From Hyphomicrobiales bacterium (GTDB lineage: Bacteria; Pseudomonadota; Alphaproteobacteria; Rhizobiales; Xanthobacteraceae), in assembly GCA_016201085.1 (NCBI GenBank), contig JACQDO010000418.1, positions 1 through 14,956 of the forward strand: a stretch of 14,956 nucleotides of DNA, read 5' to 3'. Of this stretch, positions 1 through 6,748 are shown in pieces. The position numbers and the translations under genes are program-made. The notes beneath the pieces were generated by a model. That model worked only from the letters and a program-made list of their open reading frames with translations, made no database searches and was not told the origin of the DNA. Position 1 is the first letter of the stretch, and every line of letters begins with the position of its first letter.

Positions 1-405
1 GTTCTTCTGCCCCTCATCCAGGCTCTTGTAGAGCGGGCCGGCCGCCTCGGCGAGTTTCTTCAGCGCGGCGCCCCGCTGCGTCATCGCGTCGGCGCGCAGA
101 GTGAGCCGTTCGACCGCATCCTTCGGCCGATCGGTGCTGGCGCGCGCGGCGAAGCGCTCGGAGCGCTGCTTGGCGAAATCGCGCAGCGCGCTTTCCAGCG
201 CCGGCCAATTCTTCTCCTGCTCGGCCGTCAATTTCAACCCGGCGTGCAGCGCCGCGATGCGAGCGTCACCTAACGCGCTGATATCTTCCGCGCTCGGGTG
301 CCAGCGCTGCGTGCGATCGGGTCCACCCGGACCCTGCTGCGCATAGACCAGCGAGCTGCCGGCGATCGCCAACGCAGCCGTGCCGGCGAGAACAGTCTTC
401 CACAT
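1..405 (-). CDS. LTXXQ-motif (Spy/CpxP-like) periplasmic protein, 3' end outside window
   Basis: 135 codons are visible, running off the left edge without a stop, so the C-terminus is missing. The first ~22 residues (MWKTVLAGTAALAIAGSSLV, then YAQ) form a signal peptide, so the product is probably periplasmic. Residues 59-63 are LTAEQ followed by KNW, and a second, similar motif (SLDEGQK) lies near residue 128. This repeated pattern is the hallmark of the LTXXQ/Spy-CpxP family, helical periplasmic proteins that in enterobacteria act as envelope-stress chaperones or sensors. Here the role is inferred from family only. The start is set by GGAGG placed 6 bases before ATG at 403-405. It lies 132 bp downstream of dctM on the same strand. 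A long hairpin covers its ribosome binding site (see separate entry). A second family member lies at 3902-4333. Confidence 0.85.
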   Translation of the reverse strand, partial: MWKTVLAGTAALAIAGSSLVYAQQGPGGPDRTQRWHPSAEDISALGDARIAALHAGLKLTAEQEKNWPALESALRDFAKQRSERFAARASTDRPKDAVERLTLRADAMTQRGAALKKLAEAAGPLYKSLDEGQKN

Positions 406-451
406 GGCATTCCTCCAATGGCAAATCCATTGGCTGTAATAGAGGAATGCC
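403..451 (-). promoter_or_regulatory. Hairpin sequestering the ribosome binding site of the LTXXQ gene
   Basis: On the minus strand the 9-base arm at 443-451 (GGCATTCCT) pairs perfectly with 406-414 (AGGAATGCC). Inside it a second perfect 7-bp stem (427-433 with 415-421, loop 422-426) stacks directly on the 3' arm, with a 9-base bulge on the 5' side. The GGAGG Shine-Dalgarno is entirely inside the paired 3' arm, and the start codon follows at once. The structure is seen directly; that it controls translation (for example as a thermosensor or protein-bound switch) is inference. Confidence 0.5.
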
Positions 452-537
452 GCGCTGCCTTAGCAAGTTAAAGTTTGGATAGAGATTAACTCAACGCAAT
501 GATGATGTATGACCGTTCATTAACGAATCTTTTGCGC

Positions 538-1863
538 TTACAGCATGCCAAGAACGCGCGGCAGCCACAGCGACATTTCCGGCACATAGGTCACCACCGC
601 CAGGAAACACACCATGGTGAGCAGCCATGGCCACACCGCGATGGTGAGCTCGGTGATGCCCATCCTGGCGATGCCTGAGGCAACATAGAGATTGAGTCCG
701 ACCGGCGGGTGGCACATGCCGACTTCCATGTTCACCGTCATCAGAATGCCGAGATGGATCGGATTGACGCCCAAGCCAACCGCGACCGGGAACAGAATAG
801 GCGCGGTGATCAGCACGATCGACGACGGCTCCATCACGTTGCCGGCCACCAGCAGCAGGACGTTGACGAACAGAAGGAAGCCAACTTGCCCGATGCCCGA
901 GCTGGTGGCCCAGGCGGTGATCGACTGCGGAATCTGCTCGCTGGTCATCAGGAAGGAGAACAGCACCGCGTTGGTGATGATGTAGAGAATCATCGCGCTC
1001 ATATTGGCGGACGACAGCAGCACCTTCGGGATGTCCGACCACCCCAGATCGCGATAAACAAACACCGCCACAACGAAAGCATAGACCGCGCTGACGGCCG
1101 CGGCTTCGGTCGGCGTGAACAGCCCGGCATAGATGCCGCCCAGCACGATTACGATCAGCAGCAGGCCCCAGATCGACTTGCGGAAAGCCGTAAAGGCTTC
1201 CAGCCATGTCGCCTTCTTCATACGCGGATAGTCGCCCTTCCAGGCGCGATAGAAAGTCGTCATGCCGAGCAGGAAGGCGAGCATCAGGCCGGGAATGACG
1301 CCGGCCATGAACAATTGCGCCACCGAAGCAGACAGCACGCGCTTGCCTTCCGGATCGATCGCCACGCTGCCGCCGGTCGCCACGGCGTAAAGCACCATGA
1401 CGATCGAAGGCGGAATCAGGATGCCGAGCGCGCCCGAAGTGGCGATAACGCCGGCGCCGAACCGTTTCGGATAACCGGCCTGCACCATTGCCGGCAGCAG
1501 GATCGAGCCGATGGCGACCACGGTGGCCGGCGAGGAACCTGAAATGGCGGCAAACAGCGCGCAGGCCATCACCGCCGCGAGCCCCAAACCGCCATACCAG
1601 TGGCCGACCATGGTGGTGGCAAAGCGGATCATGCGGCGGGCGACGCCGCCATGGGTGAGGAAATTGCCGGCCAGGATGAAGAACGGGATCGCCATGATCT
1701 CGAAGCTCTCGATCCCGGTAAACAGCTTGAGCGCCACCGCTTCGATCGGCACCGTTGTCATCACGTACAGGAAGCTGAGCACGGTGAGGCCGAGCGCGAT
1801 CGAGATCGGCATGCCGGTCAGCATCAGCGCGATCAGCAGCCCGAAAATAATTGCGCTGTTCAT
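538..1863 (-). CDS. dctM: TRAP transporter large membrane subunit, DctM family
   Basis: 441 residues, the usual length for DctM/SiaM large subunits. The protein is strongly hydrophobic with about a dozen membrane segments. It begins MNSAIIFGLLIALMLTGMPI and carries typical DctM stretches such as PFFILAGNFLTHGG, SGSSPATVVAIGSILLPAMV and GTLGILIPPS-like GALGILIPPS, then EVGMCHPPVGLNLYV near the C-terminus. The large subunit forms the Na+- or H+-driven translocation path for the solute delivered by the binding protein. The start codon overlaps the dctQ stop (ATGA at 1860-1863), which implies translational coupling. It is the last gene of dctPQM; no convincing Rho-independent terminator is visible between 406 and 537. 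Confidence 0.96.
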   Translation of the reverse strand: MNSAIIFGLLIALMLTGMPISIALGLTVLSFLYVMTTVPIEAVALKLFTGIESFEIMAIPFFILAGNFLTHGGVARRMIRFATTMVGHWYGGLGLAAVMACALFAAISGSSPATVVAIGSILLPAMVQAGYPKRFGAGVIATSGALGILIPPSIVMVLYAVATGGSVAIDPEGKRVLSASVAQLFMAGVIPGLMLAFLLGMTTFYRAWKGDYPRMKKATWLEAFTAFRKSIWGLLLIVIVLGGIYAGLFTPTEAAAVSAVYAFVVAVFVYRDLGWSDIPKVLLSSANMSAMILYIITNAVLFSFLMTSEQIPQSITAWATSSGIGQVGFLLFVNVLLLVAGNVMEPSSIVLITAPILFPVAVGLGVNPIHLGILMTVNMEVGMCHPPVGLNLYVASGIARMGITELTIAVWPWLLTMVCFLAVVTYVPEMSLWLPRVLGML

Positions 1864-2471
1864 CGCGTGCCACCGTTGCTGGCGAGTTCTTCCGCGGCCA
1901 GGTCCTGGGCGGCGTGCGCGCTTTCCACCACGCCCTCGACGTGGCCGGGGTCATGATGCGGCAACTGGCCGGTGTGGAAAAACGTCCAGGCCACCTGCAG
2001 GAAGCGGAAACACATCAGGTAGGAGCCGAGCGGTACGCACAGGAAGATGATCCAGCGCGGCATCTCCAGATCGGGCGACACCTGGTCGGTGGGATAAAGC
2101 TCGATGATGAACTTGGCGCCCATGGTGCCGACGGTGAAGGTGAAAAACGCGCCGGCCAACAGTCCGAACATGATGACTTTACGCTGGATCTTCGGCTGCA
2201 GCATATTGACGATGACGTCGACACCGACATGGATGCCGGTGCGCACGCCATAGGCGGCGCCAAACTTGGCCATCCAAACGAACATGTAGATGCACAGTTC
2301 CTGCGCCCAGGTCAGGTTGAAGTCGTAAAAGTAAGGATAAAGAAACGGCACGCCGATCGCGTAGCGCTGCACCACGGCCACAAAGATCAGCAGCGTCGCG
2401 GCGCCGATCAGGCACGCGATGATGATCTCTTCCAAACGATCGAGTATGCGAAGAAACACAATTCCCCTCAT
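1860..2471 (-). CDS. dctQ: TRAP transporter small membrane subunit, DctQ family
   Basis: 203 residues with four hydrophobic segments (about residues 15-40, 55-80, 95-120 and 140-165), the expected architecture of DctQ small permeases. The motif VVQRYAIGVPF in the first helix region and the following LTWAQELCIYMFVWMAKFGAAYGVRTGIHVGVD are typical: W, E, and the RTGxHVxVD stretch are conserved in this family. It partners DctM in the inner membrane. The start MRGIVFLRILDRLEE has only a weak ribosome binding site. The 3' end overlaps dctM by four bases. The C-terminus is extended and polar (after residue ~170), which is common and has no clear role. Confidence 0.93.
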   Translation of the reverse strand: MRGIVFLRILDRLEEIIIACLIGAATLLIFVAVVQRYAIGVPFLYPYFYDFNLTWAQELCIYMFVWMAKFGAAYGVRTGIHVGVDVIVNMLQPKIQRKVIMFGLLAGAFFTFTVGTMGAKFIIELYPTDQVSPDLEMPRWIIFLCVPLGSYLMCFRFLQVAWTFFHTGQLPHHDPGHVEGVVESAHAAQDLAAEELASNGGTR

Positions 2472-2586
2472 GCGCTTGAGACGTTGCCGTCCCAGCCGCG
2501 GAAGATTCCCGATTTACAGAAAAGCAGCCCCACCTGCCGCTCACGTCGCCACGACGTTGGAATCCCCAGCCCGGATGTAGCAACGA

Positions 2587-2608
2587 GCCCCGGCATCGAC
2601 GCCGGGGC
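2587..2608. repeat. GC-rich hairpin between dctP and dctQ
   Basis: A perfect 8-bp stem (GCCCCGGC / GCCGGGGC) with a 6-base loop (ATCGAC) lies 15 bp after the dctP stop codon. No T-run follows on the minus strand, so it is not a classical intrinsic terminator. It may be an mRNA-stabilising or REP-like palindrome that allows more binding protein than membrane subunits to be made; this is inference. The 150-bp gap 2472-2622 holds nothing else recognised. Confidence 0.6.
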
Positions 2609-2622
2609 CCGCCATGATTTCG

Positions 2623-3624
2623 TCAGTTGGTCACGCCCTGCGCCGTTTTGCGCACGTCGTCGATCAACTGCTTGCCGACGCGGCTGGCCATGTCGTTGTA
2701 GAGCGGCTCCATGGCCTTCTGCATCGCGGCCATTTCGGCCGGCGTCGGAACGATGAACGTGGTCTTGCCGTTCTTCTTCATGTCGGCGAGCGCTTCGTCG
2801 TTCTCCTGCGCGGAGGTCTTGTTGGCGAATGCGGTCGATTCATCCATCGCCTTCGTGAGTTGGCCACGGATGTCGGCCGGCAGGCCTTCCCAGAATTTCT
2901 TGTTCACGACCACCACGTAGCCGATATAGCCGTGATTGGTCAGGGTCGTGAACTTCTGCACTTCGTCCATCTTCTGGGTGTACATGTTCGACGGCGTGTT
3001 TTCCTGGCCGTCGACCACGCCGGTTTGCAGCGCCTGATAGACTTCGGAGAACGCCATCACCTGCGGGGTCGCCCCGAGCAGGCGGAACTGCGCTTCCAGC
3101 ACCTTCGAGGACTGGATGCGGAACTTCAGGCCCTTGTAGTCCGCCGGCACATGCAGCGGCTTGTTGGCGCTCATCTGTTTGAAGCCGTTGTCCCAATAAG
3201 CGAGGCCGACCATGCCCTTGGAGTCGAGCAGCGTCAGCATCTTCTTGCCGATCGGACCTTCGGTGACCTTGCGCAGCGAGGCCAGGTTCGGCAGCAGGAA
3301 CGGCAGGTCGAACACCTCGAAGTCCTTGATGCCGATCGGGCCGAACTTGGAGTTTGAAGGCGCCAACATCTGCACGGCGCCAAGCTGCAAGGCCTCGAGC
3401 TCTTCCTTGTCCTTGTACAGCGTCGAGTTGTGGTAGACTTCAACCTTGACCTTGCCGTTGGTGTACTTCTCGGCAAGCACCTTGAAATGTTCGGCGCCCT
3501 TGCCCTTCGGCGTGTTGGGCGCCACCACGTGACTGAATTTCAGGACGATTGGGGCTTGGGCCGAGGCGATGCCGGGCGCCGCGATCAGCGCAGCCGCTGC
3601 CACCGCAAGAAGCAATTTCCGCAT
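2623..3624 (-). CDS. dctP: TRAP transporter solute-binding protein, DctP family (probable C4-dicarboxylate type)
   Basis: 333 residues from the preferred start. Residues 1-23 are a Sec signal peptide (MRKLLLAVAAAALIAAPGIA, cleavage after ASA), so the protein is periplasmic. The body matches the DctP fold: LKFSHVVAPNTPKGKGAEHF at the N-terminus, the ligand-contacting arginine in KFRIQSSKVLEAQFRLLG, and the conserved block FSEVYQALQTGVVDGQENTP with NHGYIGYVVVVNKKFW. These are the classic C4-dicarboxylate-binding subfamily motifs, though the real ligand (succinate, malate, another organic acid) cannot be fixed from sequence. The start was placed at 3622-3624 because GGAGG precedes it; an 11-residue longer reading exists but lacks this signal. 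First gene of dctPQM, with regulatory palindromes upstream. Confidence 0.94.
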   Translation of the reverse strand: MRKLLLAVAAAALIAAPGIASAQAPIVLKFSHVVAPNTPKGKGAEHFKVLAEKYTNGKVKVEVYHNSTLYKDKEELEALQLGAVQMLAPSNSKFGPIGIKDFEVFDLPFLLPNLASLRKVTEGPIGKKMLTLLDSKGMVGLAYWDNGFKQMSANKPLHVPADYKGLKFRIQSSKVLEAQFRLLGATPQVMAFSEVYQALQTGVVDGQENTPSNMYTQKMDEVQKFTTLTNHGYIGYVVVVNKKFWEGLPADIRGQLTKAMDESTAFANKTSAQENDEALADMKKNGKTTFIVPTPAEMAAMQKAMEPLYNDMASRVGKQLIDDVRKTAQGVTN

Positions 3625-3649
3625 TGGGGTCCTCCACATATCTATTGAT

Positions 3650-3675
3650 GACCTCAAACACGTTGGCGTGAGGTC
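3650..3675. promoter_or_regulatory. Inverted repeat GACCTCA-N12-TGAGGTC upstream of dctP
   Basis: Perfect 7-bp arms at 3650-3656 and 3669-3675, 26-51 bp before the dctP start codon. The spacing and position are compatible with an operator for a dimeric repressor. The regulator is unknown and no regulatory gene lies nearby. Confidence 0.35.
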
Positions 3676-3679
3676 GTTT

Positions 3680-3693
3680 TTGACTTAGGTCAA
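3680..3693. promoter_or_regulatory. FNR/FixK-type palindrome TTGACTTAGGTCAA upstream of dctP
   Basis: The 14-base sequence fits TTGA-N6-TCAA, the consensus bound by CRP/FNR-family oxygen-responsive regulators such as FixK2 in rhizobia. It is centred about 62 bp upstream of the dctP ATG, a position suited to activation of a promoter close to the gene. No strong -10 hexamer can be fixed, so the assignment is tentative. Confidence 0.45.
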
Positions 3694-3901
3694 CCGCCGA
3701 CTAGAGTCGCATTTATTCGAATTTCCGGCAAGCCAACATTGCAAGTTGTAGGCGCAGTTTCGCGGCCGTCAAATGCATTGCCGCGGCGTCATGACGCGCC
3801 ATTATTGCTCAATATCGACGGAACCGGGGGACACCAATGCCATTGCCGCGCCCTTGATGGGCGCGCCGAAGGTCAGAGGCAAAAGACCGGGAAATACGAG
3901 G

Positions 3902-4333
3902 TTATTTCAACGCCGCCACAACCACCGCGCCCAAGCCCATTTCCTGGGCAAGCCCGCTCGCCGCCCGTTTCTGCTGTTCGTCAAGCGCCGCGATCAACGG
4001 CCGCGCGGCCACCGCCAGCCGTTCGACGGCCGCGCTGTTGAGCACGATCGAGACCACCCGATGACTCATCCGCCGCACGAAGCCGGCCGGCTCGGTTTGA
4101 GCCTGCTGCTGACGGACGATCGCGTGGAGCGCCGCTTCGACCGGCGCCCACAACGGCTGCTGCTGTGGCGTCAGCCGCAGCACGTTGCGGATGCGGCCGA
4201 CATCGATCGACGCCGTCATCCGCGATTGTTCCGCCGACACATTATGGAGTTCATTGGCGTCCGCCGCCGTCATTGCCGACGGCAAACCGAGCGTCGCGAA
4301 CGCGAAGGCACACGCGCAGACCATCATCTTCAT
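3902..4333 (-). CDS. LTXXQ-motif (Spy/CpxP-like) small exported protein
   Basis: 143 residues with a signal peptide (MKMMVCACAFAFATLGLPSA, cleavage near TAADA), so probably periplasmic. LTPQQ at residues 54-58 is followed by QPLW, and a second motif ALDEQQKRA lies at 116-124; this two-motif layout is that of the LTXXQ/Spy-CpxP family. Function beyond a possible envelope-stress role is unknown. GGGGA about ten bases before the ATG is the likely ribosome binding site; ATG codons 3 and 4 are alternative starts. It lies between leuA and dctP on the same strand, with 277 bp to dctP, so it need not be co-transcribed with the transporter. Only modest similarity in arrangement links it to the family member at 1-405, not obvious sequence identity. 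Confidence 0.8.
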   Translation of the reverse strand: MKMMVCACAFAFATLGLPSAMTAADANELHNVSAEQSRMTASIDVGRIRNVLRLTPQQQPLWAPVEAALHAIVRQQQAQTEPAGFVRRMSHRVVSIVLNSAAVERLAVAARPLIAALDEQQKRAASGLAQEMGLGAVVVAALK

Positions 4334-4430
4334 TCCGTTGAGTTCCCCGATGTTCAGTGGGTTGCCGCGGAGGCCTAACGTTCAATTTCGCCGCTGGCAC
4401 GAATAAATTGCGGACAAAATGTGATTTCTG

Positions 4431-4446
4431 GGTTCCATGCGGAACC
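4431..4446. repeat. Short perfect hairpin GGTTCC-ATGC-GGAACC
   Basis: A perfect 6-bp stem with a 4-base loop in the AT-rich gap between leuA and the LTXXQ gene. No T-run on either side. It could be part of a transcription end or an operator; role unknown. Confidence 0.35.
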
Positions 4447-4460
4447 AAATAACAAGATGG

Positions 4461-4489
4461 AAAATGCCGCGCCTCTTGCGAAGCGCGAC
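4461..4489 (-). terminator. Probable transcription terminator of leuA
   Basis: About 30 bp after the leuA stop, on the minus strand, GTCGCGC (4489-4483) pairs with GCGCGGC (4472-4466), 7 bp with one G-U, followed by A and four T residues (4464-4461). The T-run is short, so confidence is moderate. Confidence 0.5.
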
Positions 4490-4518
4490 ATTTAAATTTT
4501 TAACGATGCAACGACGCG

Positions 4519-5889
<1,371 letters not shown>

Positions 5890-5897
5890 GGGATTAT

Positions 5898-6016
5898 TCC
5901 TTCTCGTCGAATGCGCCATTCAAAGGCGCTCTATGGGGTGCTGTTTCTGCCGTCATCCCCCGAGTGCCCAGGCGCTTGAAGCCCAGCCGGCCCTCAGGGG
6001 CGGATAAGGAGAAGGA
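5898..6016 (-). promoter_or_regulatory. Candidate leuA translational switch: Leu codons complementary to the leuA Shine-Dalgarno
   Basis: The leuA Shine-Dalgarno on the minus strand (GAGAAGGA, 5905-5898) is perfectly complementary over 8 bases to TCCTTCTC (6016-6009), which lies inside the four consecutive Leu codons of the leader ORF. Three copies of the self-complementary hexamer GCCGGC (5986-5991, 6045-6050, 6054-6059) offer alternative pairings. No T-run is seen, so transcription attenuation of the classical kind is not supported; a ribosome-stalling translational switch is the inferred model. Confidence 0.35.
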
Positions 6017-6098
6017 GCGCGCCCAGAATGAGGGAGGCAGCGGCGCCGGCCTTGCCGGCCGTCCGCTCGATCGCGCAGATGGTCTGCCGCGTCGACAT
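5994..6098 (-). CDS. Candidate leucine-rich leader peptide upstream of leuA
   Basis: A 34-codon frame begins at ATG 6096-6098 and ends in TGA at 5994-5996, 104 bases before the leuA start. It begins MSTRQTICAIERTAGKAG and ends LILGALLLLIRP, with six Leu codons in the last twelve, four of them consecutive (CTC CTT CTC CTT, 6017-6006), plus two Ile. Leader peptides rich in the regulated amino acid and placed just before the structural gene are the known basis of attenuation of leu, ilv, trp and his operons in proteobacteria. Position and composition fit a leucine sensor; the ribosome binding site is poor (GAGG very close to the ATG). It could still be a chance frame. Confidence 0.4.
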   Translation of the reverse strand: MSTRQTICAIERTAGKAGAAASLILGALLLLIRP

Positions 6099-6329
6099 CG
6101 CCTCAATCGTCCCTCACGTTCGACGGCTAAGGTCGCGGAACAAGGTAAATCCCGCGTTAACCGCGCATTGGCTGGCGCGCTTGTAGCGGAAGCGGCCGGC
6201 GCATGGCAAGCGATACCGCCAGTTAGGTCAGCATTGCTGTCTTTCGCCGCCCGCGCGCTCATAGTGTTCATCCGGTCGCGCTCCTTCGTTCTCGCGGCGC
6301 GCGATTGCGCCCGAGGTTTCTTCCTTTTG

Positions 6330-6614
6330 CCCTCCCTCGAAAGGGAGGGGGACGGCGCGCCTACACGGCGCGACCAGTCATTAGGGGCGCCTTTCGGCGC
6401 ACCGTCCTCGGCGTTTTCCTTACGGCGCCGGACCGCGCTTTCGGGCGAGCAACCGGGCCCCACCCGTCAGCGAGCTCCTCGCGGGGGGTCATAGTGCCCC
6501 CAGGCGGAGCCCGGCGCCGCCCGAGCGCGTGAGCCTGCTCGCTCACGCCCGCGGGCGCCGGCCCGTTCCCCACGAGCCGGCGCAACCGGTTCGCGTCCCT
6601 CACAGGGAACGGGC
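6330..6614 (-). ncRNA. Candidate structured RNA or long leuA leader RNA
   Basis: Read on the minus strand 5' to 3', the stems are: a 10-bp perfect stem (6605-6614 with 6561-6570) enclosing a 7-bp stem (6586-6592 with 6574-6580); an 8-bp stem GCGTGAGC/GCTCACGC (6541-6548 with 6527-6534), itself enclosed by an 8-bp pairing (6554-6561 with 6511-6518); a 5-bp G/C stem at 6484-6501; a three-way junction closed by GGACGG/CCGTCC (6402-6407 with 6350-6355) with a GAAA-capped hairpin (6387-6400) and a 6-bp hairpin (6356-6372); and, stacked on it, an 8-bp hairpin with a UUCG loop (6330-6349). GAAA and UUCG loops occur on this strand only, which argues for minus-strand RNA. No known family was recognised. 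Confidence 0.35.
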
Positions 6615-6641
6615 ATGCGGAATATAAGTCTAGCGCAGGGG

Positions 6642-6702
6642 GTGAGGATAACTTTTTTTCAGCGTTGAAAAGACAAAGGTTTTTATGCGCGAGTGAGGAT
6701 AA
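6642..6702. repeat. Two direct copies of GTGAGGATAA, 51 bp apart
   Basis: Copies at 6642-6651 and 6693-6702, each followed by C or G and at least four T. The spacing is close to five helical turns, so both would face the same side of the DNA. The minus-strand reading TTATCCTCA differs by one base from the DnaA box TTATCCACA. They may be binding sites for a regulator of the minus-strand transcript that follows. Confidence 0.4.
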
Positions 6703-6724
6703 GTTTTGTGACACTTTGGCAGTC

Positions 6725-6741
6725 GGCCCATTCATCGGGCC
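6725..6741 (-). terminator. Weak hairpin just after the ppk2 stop codon
   Basis: On the minus strand GGCCC-GATGAAT-GGGCC forms a 5-bp stem starting 8 bases after the stop codon. No T-run follows directly, so termination is uncertain. Confidence 0.3.
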
Positions 6742-6748
6742 ACGACCG

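Larger units (their letters stand above)
6099..6748. other. Long non-coding region between ppk2 and leuA
   Basis: No convincing protein gene. Open frames exist on both strands but they overlap one another, are rich in Arg/Pro/Ala and have no recognisable domain. The part from 6330 to 6614 is dense in stable stems (separate entry). The part from 6615 to 6720 is AT-rich relative to its surroundings and holds two copies of GTGAGGATAA, and is the likeliest place for a minus-strand promoter. 6250-6330 shows nothing recognised. Confidence 0.6.

Noticed and set aside
491..1954. 487-codon minus-strand frame across the dctM region
   Set aside because: It is a shifted-frame shadow of dctM, with Arg/His-rich sequence and no recognisable domain.
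5890..5993. Classical Rho-independent attenuator between the leader ORF and leuA
   Set aside because: No stem followed by a T-run could be found in this stretch, only small stems such as GCGCC-N7-GGCGC near the leuA ribosome binding site.
6330..6349. UUCG hairpin as an intrinsic terminator
   Set aside because: Neither side carries a T-run on the corresponding strand; the minus-strand 3' side reads CAAAAGG.
5894..6494. Open frames of 176 (+) and 189 (-) codons and a 124-codon minus-strand frame (6361-6735) in the leuA upstream region
   Set aside because: They lie in the region of dense stems, overlap each other on both strands, are Arg/Pro-rich and lack domains. A structured RNA or leader explains the sequence better.
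6642..6702. A replication origin based on DnaA-like boxes
   Set aside because: Only two imperfect boxes are present and no dnaA, dnaN, parAB or other origin-linked gene lies nearby.
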